From an uncultured Clostridia bacterium (GTDB lineage: Bacteria; Bacillota; Clostridia; TANB77; CAG-508): a DNA stretch of 34,760 bases. The notes under the pieces are model-generated. The model saw only the letters and a program-made list of their open reading frames with translations. It had not been told where the DNA came from and did not search any database. The stretch is from positions 1 through 34,760 of the forward strand of contig CALXPW010000013.1 in the NCBI GenBank assembly GCA_944390365.1, given 5' to 3'. Positions 24,666 through 32,684 of the stretch are shown here, piece by piece. The position numbers and the translations under genes were made by a program. Within the stretch, counting starts at the first letter, position 1. Each line of letters begins with the position of its first letter.

Positions 24666-25604
24666 ATGCTTAAAATCATCAAAGAAAATATTCGGAATGT
24701 AGAATTTTGGGTTAATAAAATGTACGGAGTTACCCACATGGGTAAGTTCCATGCCGATGAGGTGTTCGCGTCGGTAATTCTTGAACTTTACTTTGGAACG
24801 TTATACGTTATTCGGAGTCAAGACAAAGATATCCCGAAGGAGTTACCCTCTAATGTTATTGTGTACGATATCGGGATGGGAGAATTCGATCATCACCAAT
24901 ATGGTGGTAATGGGATTCGCTCGAACGGAGTCCCATATGCATCATGCGGGCTAATTTGGAAAAAATTTGGCCCAGCAATAATTAAGAAAACTGGAACTCC
25001 CGAGCCCCAACTTGTTTGGGAGTGGATTGACCACGAGTTAATCCAAAGTGTCGATGCTACGGATTGTGGTGCAATGCCGAAAATGGTATACCCCGCGAAA
25101 CCTTTTACGGTTTCGACAATCATCGGTAATTTTAATCCTACCTGGGATTCCGATAAAGACGTGGACGAAGCATTTTTGGAAGCATGCAGTTTTGCTAAGA
25201 CTGTTTTCAATAATGCCTTGATGCATGCTCTGGCAAAAGCAGAAAGCAAAGACATCGTTGATAGAGCTATCGACGAGTCGACTAACCACATAATGGTGTT
25301 GCCAGTCTATGTCCCTTGGCATGACTGGTTCTTTGACAGTCAGAACAAAAAAGCCAGCGATATCTGGTTTGTAGTGTATCCGAGCCGGCGTGGTGGGTAT
25401 AATTTTCAAGGAATTCCCACTAAACCGGGCGAAGGAGATCAAAGAAAAGCCATACCGAGGAACTGGCGTGGAGTTCCGAAAGAACAACTTAGAAAAATTA
25501 CCGGTGTAAATGATGCAAATTTTGTGCATATTGCCGGTTACCTTGGAGGAGCAGAATCCTTTGAGGGTGCAATGAAGATGGCAAAAATGTTGTCTTCGGC
25601 ATAA
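24666..25604 (+). CDS. MYG1-family (UPF0160) metal-dependent hydrolase/exonuclease-like protein, probably acquired
   Basis: 312 aa. MYG1 family signatures: THMGKFHADEVFA (about 23-35), IVYDIGMGEFDHHQYGG (about 65-81) with the DHH triad, YASCGLIWKKFG, WEWIDHELIQSVDATDCG, and near the end PKEQLRKITGVNDANFVHIAGYLGG. Eukaryotic MYG1 is a 3'-5' RNA exonuclease; bacterial members are uncharacterised, and the DHH-like core suggests phosphodiester hydrolysis. Composition is strikingly different from every neighbour: 32 of 60 bases are G or C in 25381-25440, with CGG, TCG, CCG and ATC codons common. It has its own promoter and terminator, so it looks like a single-gene insertion between the capsule locus and prfB. 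Confidence 0.88.
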   Translation: MLKIIKENIRNVEFWVNKMYGVTHMGKFHADEVFASVILELYFGTLYVIRSQDKDIPKELPSNVIVYDIGMGEFDHHQYGGNGIRSNGVPYASCGLIWKKFGPAIIKKTGTPEPQLVWEWIDHELIQSVDATDCGAMPKMVYPAKPFTVSTIIGNFNPTWDSDKDVDEAFLEACSFAKTVFNNALMHALAKAESKDIVDRAIDESTNHIMVLPVYVPWHDWFFDSQNKKASDIWFVVYPSRRGGYNFQGIPTKPGEGDQRKAIPRNWRGVPKEQLRKITGVNDANFVHIAGYLGGAESFEGAMKMAKMLSSA

Positions 25605-25614
25605 GTTTCTCCTT

Positions 25615-25650
25615 GTACTTAGGTTAAGCACAATGAGCTAACTTAAGTGC
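25615..25650. repeat. Imperfect inverted repeat behind the MYG1 gene
   Basis: GTACTTAGGTTAAGC (25615-25629) can pair with GCTAACTTAAGTGC (25637-25650) with one bulge and wobbles, giving a roughly 14-bp stem. It lies six bases before the large terminator hairpin at 25656, so the MYG1 gene is followed by two consecutive hairpins. Confidence 0.45.
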
Positions 25651-25655
25651 AACAG

Positions 25656-25698
25656 CCAAAAGAGCAGGATCCTATTTAATATAGGCCTGCTCTTTTGG
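25656..25698. terminator. Long bidirectional terminator hairpin after the MYG1 gene
   Basis: A perfect 13-bp stem CCAAAAGAGCAGG (25656-25668) / CCTGCTCTTTTGG (25686-25698) is continued by an inner CCTAT (25671-25675) / ATAGG (25681-25685) after a two-base bulge. A and T tracts flank the GC-rich core, so it could terminate in both directions. Its high GC matches the MYG1 gene rather than prfB. Confidence 0.8.
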
Positions 25699-25754
25699 TC
25701 TGTCTGTAAACTTCCGGCTAAGCCTAGAATAATTACTTGTATATAAAAATACAC

Positions 25755-25784
25755 TTGACAAAATGCATCATTTTTATATAAAAT
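25755..25784 (+). promoter_or_regulatory. Promoter of prfB
   Basis: Consensus TTGACA (25755-25760) with TAAAAT at 25779-25784 (18-base spacer) or TATAAA at 25777-25782 (16-base spacer). Roughly 30 bases separate it from the TTG start of prfB. Confidence 0.65.
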
Positions 25785-25814
25785 TAAGCTGTAAAAAGAT
25801 AAGGATGTGATAAA

Positions 25815-26916
25815 TTGATAGATTTACAAGAAATTGGACAGAAATTAGAAGAACTTAATAATAAATTAACAAAAATAGGTGATTCACTTTGACATAACAA
25901 AGTTGGAAAACGAATTATCTGAATTAGAAAAACAAACAAATCAACTAGACTTTTGGAGTGACTCGAAAAATAGCTCTAAGGTTTTAAAAAGAATAACAGA
26001 ACTAAAAAATAAAGTTGGTCAATTTAAAAATGTAAGAAGCGACTTAGATAATTTTATAGAAATAAAGAATTTGTTACTTCAAGAAAGCGATGTGGATTTA
26101 GAAAAAGAATTAGAAGTAGGAGTACCTAAATTAGAAAAAGAAATCGAGAAGTTAGAAACTTCAACACTTTTGTCTGGAAAATATGATATTAACAATGCAA
26201 TTATAACTCTTCATCCAGGTGCAGGAGGAACCGAAGCACAAGACTGGGTAGAAATGTTATATAGAATGTATACTAGATGGGCAAATGCTAATGGATATAA
26301 AGTAGAAGAGCTAGACTATTTAGAGGGGGAAGAAGCAGGTATTAAGAGTGTTACCTTCTTAGTTTCAGGAACGTATGCCTATGGATACTTAAAAGGGGAG
26401 CAAGGAGTACATAGACTTGTAAGAATATCTCCATTTGACGCAGGAGGTAGGAGACACACTTCTTTTGCATCTGTAGAAGTTTTACCAGAAATTACAGAAG
26501 ATATAGAAATAGATATAAATCCTGATGATTTAAAAGTAGATACATACAGAGCATCTGGTGCAGGAGGTCAGCATATAAATAAAACTTCATCTGCAGTTAG
26601 AATTACACATATACCTACAGGAATAGTTGTAGCATGCCAAACTGAAAGGTCTCAAATACAAAATAGAGAAACTGCAATGAAAATGCTAAAGTCAAAGCTA
26701 TTGCATCTAAAAGAACAAGAACATAAAGAAACAATAGATGAACTAAAAGGTGTACAAATGGACATTGCTTGGGGAAGTCAAATACGTTCTTATGTATTTT
26801 GCCCATATACAATGGTAAAAGACCATAGAACAAATTATGAAGTTGGCAATATTCAAGCAGTAATGGATGGAGACTTAAACGGCTTTATAGATAGTTATTT
26901 GAGAAGTATTGTTTGA
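25815..26916 (+). CDS. prfB: Peptide chain release factor 2, with programmed +1 frameshift
   Basis: RF2 terminates translation at UGA and UAA. The gene is in two frames. Codons 1-25 run from TTG 25815 (AAGGA at 25801-25805) to CTT at 25887-25889, followed by in-frame TGA at 25890-25892. A +1 shift skips T25890 and continues with GAC ATA ACA to TAA at 26916, giving 366 aa. In the joined protein the codon-recognition SPF is at 205-207 and the catalytic GGQ at 250-252, the same numbers as E. coli RF2, which confirms the join. The SD-like AGGTGA upstream of the slip site and the CTT-TGA-C core are the known autoregulatory signal: low RF2 favours shifting. Confidence 0.97.
25877..25893 (+). promoter_or_regulatory. 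prfB programmed frameshift signal
   Basis: The internal Shine-Dalgarno-like AGGTGA (25877-25882) lies four bases before the slippery CTT (25887-25889), then the TGA stop and a C (25893). This is the standard RF2 recoding site, with a slightly weaker internal SD than the AGGGGG of E. coli. Confidence 0.93.
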
Positions 26917-27015
26917 TAATTGTCACTATAACTCTTTAAAATAAATAAAATATATTATAGGCAAAATATAACTATATTTACGCCTTGTACATTTATATAT
27001 AAAGGACTGCTTTAT

Positions 27016-28194
27016 ATGGAAACTATAGTATTAAAATTTGGAGGGAGTTCGCTTGCAGACAATATAAAATTAAATATTGTTGCAAATAAAATTATTGATT
27101 TTTATAACAAACAAAATAAAATTATTGTTGTAGTATCAGCACAAGGCAAAACAACAGATGGCCTAATAAAAGAGGCAAAAGAATTATCGTACGAGCCAGA
27201 TAAACGAGAGATGGACGTATTACTTAGCACAGGAGAGCAAGTATCAATAGCAAAACTTGCAATGCTATTAAAAAGGCTTGGATACAATGCAATTTCTTTA
27301 ACTGGTTGGCAGGCAGGCATTTATACATCAAATACAAATGAGAAAGCTAAAATCGAGTATATTAACACTGAAAGAATAAATCAAGAACTTGAAAATGGCA
27401 ATATTGTAATAGTAGCAGGATTTCAAGGAATAAATGATAAAAAAGATATTACAACACTTGGTAGAGGTGGCTCCGATACTACTGCAGTTGCAATTGCTTC
27501 AGCTATAAAAGCTGACCATTGTTATATCTTCTCTGATGTAGATGGAGTATATTCAACAGATCCTAACAAAATTACTGATGCAAAGAAAATAGAGGAACTA
27601 TCTTATGATGAGATGCTTGATTTATCTAATGAAGGAGCTAAAGTATTACACAATAGATGTGTAGAAATCGCTCAAAAATTTAATGTTTTAATAGAAACAG
27701 GTTCTACATTTAATAACAATATTGGAACACAAATAAATGGAAAAATAGAAGAAAGTGCTGTAAAAAGCATTGTAAAAAATGATAATTTATTTTTAATTAC
27801 ATTAAAATATGAAAATTACAATGCAGATATGTTAAATAAATTGTATTTTTCATTGTTAAATAATGGTATTATACCTACAAACATGATAAATAATAGTATA
27901 AATAGCTTTAATGTAAGCTTTACAATTAAAGCAAGCGATTTAGGAAAATTTCAAGAATTGTTAGAAAATGATTTAGGAGGATTTACATCTTCTTTTACCA
28001 ATATTTCACGAATATCTCTTGTTGGATATGGAATTATGAACAATGAAAATGTAATAAAAAAGACATTAGAAATATTAAATATGAATTCAGTAGATATATT
28101 TTCTATGCAATTAGAAGAGTGTAAATTATCTATAATGACAAAAGAAAAAATAAACAACAAATTATTAGAACAATTACACCATGAGTTAATATAA
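27016..28194 (+). CDS. lysC: Aspartate kinase
   Basis: 392 aa, about the length of monofunctional aspartokinases. It catalyses ATP-dependent phosphorylation of aspartate, the first step to lysine, threonine, methionine and diaminopimelate. The N-terminal KFGGSSLAD and VVVSAQGKTTDGL, the aspartate-binding LLSTGEQVSIAKLA, TLGRGGSDTTAVAIA and DVDGVYSTDPN are visible, followed by C-terminal ACT-type regulatory repeats (about 250-390). It stands alone with no other lysine/threonine genes adjacent and no lysine riboswitch in the short (about 100-base) upstream gap. Confidence 0.96.
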   Translation: METIVLKFGGSSLADNIKLNIVANKIIDFYNKQNKIIVVVSAQGKTTDGLIKEAKELSYEPDKREMDVLLSTGEQVSIAKLAMLLKRLGYNAISLTGWQAGIYTSNTNEKAKIEYINTERINQELENGNIVIVAGFQGINDKKDITTLGRGGSDTTAVAIASAIKADHCYIFSDVDGVYSTDPNKITDAKKIEELSYDEMLDLSNEGAKVLHNRCVEIAQKFNVLIETGSTFNNNIGTQINGKIEESAVKSIVKNDNLFLITLKYENYNADMLNKLYFSLLNNGIIPTNMINNSINSFNVSFTIKASDLGKFQELLENDLGGFTSSFTNISRISLVGYGIMNNENVIKKTLEILNMNSVDIFSMQLEECKLSIMTKEKINNKLLEQLHHELI

Positions 28195-28205
28195 TTTTAG
28201 ATTAC

Positions 28206-28255
28206 AATTCACATAAACGCTATAAAATAATTTTATAAGCTTTAGAACGTGAATT
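28206..28255. repeat. Nested inverted repeats between lysC and the ATP-grasp gene
   Basis: An inner palindrome TATAAAAT-A-ATTTTATA (28221-28237) lies inside an outer pair AATTCAC (28206-28212) / GTGAATT (28249-28255). It is AT-rich and without a T tract. It may be a weak terminator or a protein-binding site. Confidence 0.35.
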
Positions 28256-28282
28256 ATAATAAATAAAATAAAGAAAGGAGAA

Positions 28283-28302
28283 AACCTAAATAGATTTAGG
28301 TT
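28283..28302 (+). promoter_or_regulatory. Leader hairpin flanked by two ribosome-binding sequences
   Basis: AACCTAAA (28283-28290) pairs perfectly with TTTAGGTT (28295-28302) across the loop TAGA. AAAGGAG lies immediately before it and AAGGA (28303-28307) immediately after it, six bases ahead of the ATG at 28314. The hairpin could present or shield the start region. Confidence 0.5.
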
Positions 28303-28313
28303 AAGGAACAGTT

Positions 28314-29318
28314 ATGGCTTTTTATTCATACATTTTTTCAGCAAACTATAAAAGATATTTTTACAATTTACAAAAAGTAGCTCAAAGAGAAGATAAGAAT
28401 TTGGTAGGAATGATATTTGATACTGGCTACTGTGTTTTTAGATACGGATTCGCTCTTAGTGACTACTTAAATTATAAATTATATAATAAAAATAAAGCTG
28501 AAAGGAAAAAATATTTAAGTACAAGAAGAGAAAATAAATTTTATGAAATTGTATCGCCAAGTGAATATAAACAGAGATACACTATAAAACCAAATTTTTT
28601 AGAAGATTTTAAAAAATACACAAAAAGAGGATTCTTTGTACCACAAGAAGGCAATTATCAGGAATTTTTAGAATTTTTAGATACTCATGAAGCTTTTATG
28701 TCTAAGCCTTATGATGGTCTTGGTGGAGAAAATGTAAAAAAAGAATATTCAAAAGACATAATAAACAAAGAAGAATATTTTAATAATGCTATCCAAAATC
28801 GAATATTTTTGGAAGAATTAGTCATTCAGCATCCTATAATGAATAATTTGTGTACTAGAAGTGTAAATACAATGCGTATAATGACTTTTAATAATTATGG
28901 AACACCTCGAATATTATGGATGGGATTAAGAGTTGGAAATGGTGTAAATGCTATAGACAATTTCCATGCAAGAGGTATGGCAGTAAATATAGATATGGAT
29001 ACCGGAATGCTTGTAGGAAATGCTATAGATAAAGATTTGAATGAATACAAAGAACACCCTATTTCTCATACTAGATTTGATGGCTTTCAAATACCTTATT
29101 TTGAAGAAGCTAAACAAATGGTTTTGGAAGCCAGTTTAGAAAGCGACAAGATACTTGTTGTGGGTTGGGATGTAGCTATTTCTGAAAATGGACCGGTCAT
29201 AATTGAAGGAAATAGAAGACCAGGGTTTGACATAGTACAAGTTTTATCTGGTGGAAGAGCTGATATAGTAGATGAGGTATTAGCTGACGTGAAAAAGCAT
29301 AAGCAAGGACAAAAGTAA
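28314..29318 (+). CDS. Sugar-transfer-associated ATP-grasp protein
   Basis: 334 aa. The ATP-grasp features are AFMSKPYDGLGGENV (nucleotide-binding glycine loop), RIFLEELVIQHPIMN, a conserved SVNTMRIMTFN, GMAVNIDMDTG, VGWDVAISENGPVIIEGN (metal ligands Glu and Asn) and a GFDIVQ tail. This is the ATP-grasp type found in capsule and exopolysaccharide loci, proposed to ligate an amino acid or acid to a sugar by ATP-dependent amide or ester formation. Here it stands alone, about 3.8 kb beyond the capsule locus, so it may modify that polymer from a distance or act elsewhere. It is followed by a strong terminator. Confidence 0.85.
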   Translation: MAFYSYIFSANYKRYFYNLQKVAQREDKNLVGMIFDTGYCVFRYGFALSDYLNYKLYNKNKAERKKYLSTRRENKFYEIVSPSEYKQRYTIKPNFLEDFKKYTKRGFFVPQEGNYQEFLEFLDTHEAFMSKPYDGLGGENVKKEYSKDIINKEEYFNNAIQNRIFLEELVIQHPIMNNLCTRSVNTMRIMTFNNYGTPRILWMGLRVGNGVNAIDNFHARGMAVNIDMDTGMLVGNAIDKDLNEYKEHPISHTRFDGFQIPYFEEAKQMVLEASLESDKILVVGWDVAISENGPVIIEGNRRPGFDIVQVLSGGRADIVDEVLADVKKHKQGQK

Positions 29319-29331
29319 ATATTGTTTATAA

Positions 29332-29378
29332 ATCCAATAGAGGTATATTATTTTTTAATTACTTCTATTGGATATTTT
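29332..29378 (+). terminator. Terminator after the ATP-grasp gene
   Basis: A 14-bp stem ATCCAATAGAGGTA (29332-29345) / TACTTCTATTGGAT (29360-29373) with one G-T wobble is followed by ATTTTT. It ends the transcript before the sporulation genes. Confidence 0.85.
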
Positions 29379-29453
29379 TAGTTTAATTCCAATAATTGCG
29401 ATAGAATACCTGAAAAGCATTTCTATCTTAACTTTTTTATCTAATAAGAAATT

Positions 29454-29481
29454 ACAACTTGTTCTAAAATAGACAAGTTGT
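29454..29481. repeat. Inverted repeat upstream of yabP
   Basis: ACAACTTGT (29454-29462) and ACAAGTTGT (29473-29481) are perfect complements around a 10-base loop, about 55 bases before the yabP start. This could be an operator or a leader hairpin. No T tract follows. Confidence 0.5.
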
Positions 29482-29536
29482 GAATATAATATTTTATAGC
29501 TATATAATTAAAATAAAGATAATTGGAGGGTTAGAT

Positions 29537-29845
29537 ATGACTATTGATGAAAGAAAAAATAATAATCTTACAACTAATAATATGGTACAAAATTTATTAC
29601 TAGAAAACAGGGAGAAATTAACAATATCTGGTGTCCTTGATGTACTTAGTTTTGATGACCAAATAGTAATTCTAGAAACAGAATTAGGTTTATTAACAGT
29701 AAAGGGTGAAAATTTAAGAATAAATAAATTAAGTTTAGACACTGCTGATGTAATAGTTGATGGAGAAATATATAACTTAGGTTATAGTGAAAAAGACTTA
29801 GAAAAAAAGAGTGGAGGAGGAATATTAGGCAAGATTTTTAAGTAG
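29537..29845 (+). CDS. yabP: Sporulation protein YabP
   Basis: 102 aa from ATG 29537, which follows GGAGGG; an upstream in-frame ATG at 29480 would add 19 unconserved residues. Typical YabP core: LENREKLTISGVLDVLSFDDQ, VILETELGLLTVKGENL, KLSLDTADVIVDGEIYNLGY. In Bacillus, YabP and YabQ are made in the mother cell and are needed for spore cortex formation. It is followed directly by yabQ and a divIC-like gene, the same order as in Bacillus and Clostridium. The YabP ribosome spacing and the next gene's GAGGAGG overlapping its stop indicate one operon. Confidence 0.93.
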   Translation: MTIDERKNNNLTTNNMVQNLLLENREKLTISGVLDVLSFDDQIVILETELGLLTVKGENLRINKLSLDTADVIVDGEIYNLGYSEKDLEKKSGGGILGKIFK

Positions 29846-29859
29846 AGGAGGCACACTAA

Positions 29860-30345
29860 TTGAGCGAACTATATACATTCTTGCTATTCATATTAACAGG
29901 AATAAGCATAGGCATCTTATTTGATATTTTTAGAATATTAAGAAGAAGTTTTAAAACTATTGATTTTATTACATATATTCAAGATTTCCTTTTTTGGATT
30001 CTTGCTGGAGTAATTCTCTTATATAGTATTTTTTCATTTAACAATGGAGAATTAAGAGCATATATTTTCATTGGAGTAATAATGGGAGTAATTCTATATA
30101 TGTTAATTTTAAGTAAGTATTTTATAAAAATATCTGTAACAATAATTAGTATACTAAAGAAAATAATCTATACTCCTATTAAGTTTATTCTAAATATTAT
30201 TATAAAATATATTATTAATCCTCTATCAAGATTAGGCAAAAAAATAAGTAATTTGACAAAAGAATTTTTTACAAAAATCAATATAAAGTACAAAATAAAT
30301 ATAAAAAACAATAAAAATAACAAATTTTCTAATAAAATTGAATAA
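29860..30345 (+). CDS. yabQ: Spore cortex biosynthesis protein YabQ
   Basis: 161 aa beginning at TTG 29860 with GAGGAGG eight bases upstream. The N-terminal two thirds is hydrophobic (about four membrane helices) with the YabQ hallmarks FLLFILTGISIGILFDIFRILRR and FLFWILAGV. A lysine- and asparagine-rich tail follows. It is a mother-cell membrane protein of cortex assembly in Bacillus. Its presence argues that this lineage makes, or recently made, endospores. Confidence 0.9.
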   Translation: MSELYTFLLFILTGISIGILFDIFRILRRSFKTIDFITYIQDFLFWILAGVILLYSIFSFNNGELRAYIFIGVIMGVILYMLILSKYFIKISVTIISILKKIIYTPIKFILNIIIKYIINPLSRLGKKISNLTKEFFTKINIKYKINIKNNKNNKFSNKIE

Positions 30346-30413
30346 TTTTAGAAGGATTTTTTGGAAAAATGTAGAAATAAATATATAGATTAGTTCTGGA
30401 GTGAAAAATACAT

Positions 30414-30689
30414 ATGAAAAATATTAGTGGTTTATTAAAAAAAATATTAGTGCTAATGTTTATTATATACTTTTTATATACTATAATAGCACAACAAAAA
30501 ACTTTAAATAGTTATGCACAAGAAAAAGAAAAATACAATGATAATATTGAGACAGCTCAAGAAGAACAAAATGAATTAAACGAAATGAAAGAAAATATTA
30601 ATTCAGATGAATATATAGAACAAATAGCAAGAGAAAAACTAGGAATGTACTATCCAAATGAACGAGTTTATATTGATATCGAGAAATAA
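30414..30689 (+). CDS. divIC: Septum formation initiator, DivIC/FtsB family
   Basis: 91 aa. A short basic N-terminus, a single membrane helix (about 10-26), a coiled coil (about 28-65) and the conserved C-terminal EYIEQIAREKLGMYYPNERVY end are diagnostic of DivIC/FtsB. The protein bridges FtsL/DivIB in the divisome. GGAGTG lies about ten bases before the ATG. The order yabP-yabQ-divIC is conserved in endospore formers. Confidence 0.92.
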   Translation: MKNISGLLKKILVLMFIIYFLYTIIAQQKTLNSYAQEKEKYNDNIETAQEEQNELNEMKENINSDEYIEQIAREKLGMYYPNERVYIDIEK

Positions 30690-30697
30690 TATTATTG

Positions 30698-30732
30698 TGC
30701 GTTAATAAAGGAATAACGCTTTTATAGCGCAC
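30698..30732 (+). terminator. Terminator after divIC
   Basis: GCGTTA (30699-30704) pairs with TAACGC (30714-30719) and is followed by TTTT. An alternative longer fold pairs GTGCG (30698-30702) with CGCAC (30728-30732). The two are mutually exclusive. Confidence 0.55.
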
Positions 30733-30838
30733 ATATATGTATTTATTTACTTTTTTCAACTTATTTATTTTCTTATTAAAAAAATTCAATAATTAGTAAA
30801 AAAACAAATAAAATATATTATAATTTAGGGGGAATAAT

Positions 30839-32197
30839 ATGAATTATAAAGATTATACACTTGTTGAACTACGCCAACTAGCAAAAGAGCGTGGCGCTGA
30901 AAATGTTTCAAAATTAAAGAAAGAAGAATTATTAGATTTTCTTGAAAATGAAGAGAATAGCATAAAGCAGGAAAATAAGGAAAAAGAAAATACAAATGTC
31001 ACAGATTCTGTAGAAATAGAAGAAATGGATGAAGATAGAGTAGAAGAATTTAACTCTATGGGATATAAGTTAACAAACAATGGAGATAAAATTGTAGAAG
31101 GAATTTTAGAAGTTCTACCTGATGGGTACGGATTCTTAAGAGGAGATAATTATTTATCAACAGCAGATGATGTTTATATCTCTCCTGTGCAAATTAGAAG
31201 ATTTAAATTAGATAATGGTGATAAAGTTACAGGTATTGCAAGAATGCCAAAAGAAGGAGAAAAATTCCCAGCACTAATATATGTAGGAAAAGTTAATGGA
31301 GATGCTCCGGAAATGGCATTTAAAAGGAAAAAATTTGATGACTTAACACCTATTCATCCAAATGAAAGAATACACTTAGAGACAACACCTACAGAATATG
31401 CAATGAGAATTATAGATTTAATATCTCCAATAGGAAAAGGTCAAAGAGGTATGATTGTGGCTCCTCCAAAAGTAGGAAAAACCACTTTAATAAAGAAAAT
31501 AGCAAATAGTATAACAACAAATAATCCTGAGATAGAATTGATTGTACTTCTAATCGATGAAAGACCAGAAGAAGTTACAGATATGCGTCGTTCTATAAAA
31601 GGAGACGTTATATATTCTACATTTGATGAATTACCAGAACATCATGTAAAAGTTGCTGAAATAGTATTAGAAAGAGCAAAAAGACTTACTGAACAAAATA
31701 AAGATGTAGTAATATTATTAGATAGTATTACAAGACTTGCAAGAGCATACAACTTAGTTATACCATCATCAGGAAGAACACTATCTGGTGGTTTAGATCC
31801 AAGTGCACTACATAAACCTAAAAAATTCTTTGGAGCTGCAAGAAACATAGAAAATGGGGGAAGCCTAACTATTCTTGCTACTGCTTTAATTGAAACTGGA
31901 AGCAGAATGGATGATGTTATATTTGAAGAGTTTAAAGGTACTGGAAATATGGAAGTTCACTTAGATAGAGGTTTATCTGAAAAGAGAATTTTCCCAGCTA
32001 TTGATATAAATAAATCTGGAACAAGACGTGAAGAGTTATTACTTTCACCAAAAGAACAAGAAGTTGTATATGCATTAAGAAAAGCAATGTCTACTAAATC
32101 TGTATCTGATGTAACAGAAGAGTTAATTGAATTGATGATGGCTACAAAAAATAATGCAGAGTTTTTAGATAAGATGTCTAATTTTTTGAAGATGTAA
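30839..32197 (+). CDS. rho: Transcription termination factor Rho
   Basis: 452 aa. An N-terminal helical domain (about 1-40, YTLVELRQLAKERG) and an acidic linker precede the RNA-binding cold-shock-like domain (about 85-160, GILEVLPDGYGFLRG). The hexameric ATPase has Walker A APPKVGKTT (about 208-216), Walker B VVILLDSITRLARAYN and the R-loop GTGNMEVHLDRGLSEKRIFP. Rho is an RNA-dependent helicase that ends transcripts lacking hairpins. AGGGGG lies upstream of the ATG, and a terminator follows. Confidence 0.98.
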   Translation: MNYKDYTLVELRQLAKERGAENVSKLKKEELLDFLENEENSIKQENKEKENTNVTDSVEIEEMDEDRVEEFNSMGYKLTNNGDKIVEGILEVLPDGYGFLRGDNYLSTADDVYISPVQIRRFKLDNGDKVTGIARMPKEGEKFPALIYVGKVNGDAPEMAFKRKKFDDLTPIHPNERIHLETTPTEYAMRIIDLISPIGKGQRGMIVAPPKVGKTTLIKKIANSITTNNPEIELIVLLIDERPEEVTDMRRSIKGDVIYSTFDELPEHHVKVAEIVLERAKRLTEQNKDVVILLDSITRLARAYNLVIPSSGRTLSGGLDPSALHKPKKFFGAARNIENGGSLTILATALIETGSRMDDVIFEEFKGTGNMEVHLDRGLSEKRIFPAIDINKSGTRREELLLSPKEQEVVYALRKAMSTKSVSDVTEELIELMMATKNNAEFLDKMSNFLKM

Positions 32198-32229
32198 TTT
32201 AATATAGTTATAAATAAAATTATAAAGCT

Positions 32230-32269
32230 AAAAGGACAGGGAAAGGGTAGTACCGAGTCCTTTTTAGTA
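32230..32269 (+). terminator. Terminator of rho
   Basis: AAAAGGAC (32230-32237) pairs with GTCCTTTT (32257-32264), with a GC-containing interior and a following T tract to 32265. Confidence 0.75.
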
Positions 32270-32286
32270 TTATTTTATGAATATGC

Positions 32287-32318
32287 TTATTGCACAAAAT
32301 GATAGTTTTGCGCAATAA
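32287..32318. repeat. Inverted repeat downstream of rho
   Basis: TTATTGCACAAAA (32287-32299) and TTTTGCGCAATAA (32306-32318) are complementary at 12 of 13 positions around the loop TGATAG. No T tract follows, so it is probably a protein-binding or RNA-structure element rather than a terminator. Confidence 0.5.
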
Positions 32319-32657
32319 GAGGTAGGAGCATGATATAAAACAGCCATAAACCTATACTTTTACATATTCAAGGCTTTTAGCTGTTCTATACATACTAATA
32401 TTCATTATTATTATAATCTTTATTCTTATGACTTATTAAAATCAATTTTAAGATATTTTTTTATTTTACTTATATAATTTCATTACTATAATTATTTTAC
32501 TTAATATATTTTTAAATTTATATCTATAATTTTTTCTTATTATACATTTATTAAATTGTATGAAAATTTTTCAAAAATCTCCAAAGTGCCTATCTCTCTA
32601 TATTTCCCTTATTTTATGGACAACAAACTATATGTCTAAAAAATAAAAACGGCTTAT

Positions 32658-32684
32658 AATCGATTCTCGTGCGTCGATTTTTTT
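32658..32684 (+). terminator. Orphan terminator-like hairpin in the AT-rich region
   Basis: AATCGA (32658-32663) pairs with TCGATT (32674-32679), a ten-base loop, then T through 32684. No gene ends nearby on the plus strand other than rho, about 460 bases upstream, so it may end a short untranslated transcript. Confidence 0.45.

Noticed and set aside
25038..25631. A long minus-strand ORF (197 aa) opposite the MYG1-family gene, and another of 132 aa at 24893-25291
   Set aside because: Both lie fully or mostly antisense to a gene with clear family motifs. The higher GC of this segment makes stop codons rarer, and the translations resemble no family.
24580..25700. The MYG1 cassette as part of an insertion sequence or integron
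   Set aside because: No transposase, no terminal inverted repeats and no obvious target-site duplication or attC-like site could be found around it.
26900..27015. A possible lysine riboswitch before aspartate kinase
   Set aside because: The gap is only about 100 bases, lacks the long conserved L-box stems, and shows no terminator hairpin.
32331..32390. A possible small-RNA stem AACAGC (32339-32344) / GCTGTT (32380-32385)
   Set aside because: Only six base pairs across a 35-base loop in AT-rich DNA; not enough to call an RNA gene without transcription data.
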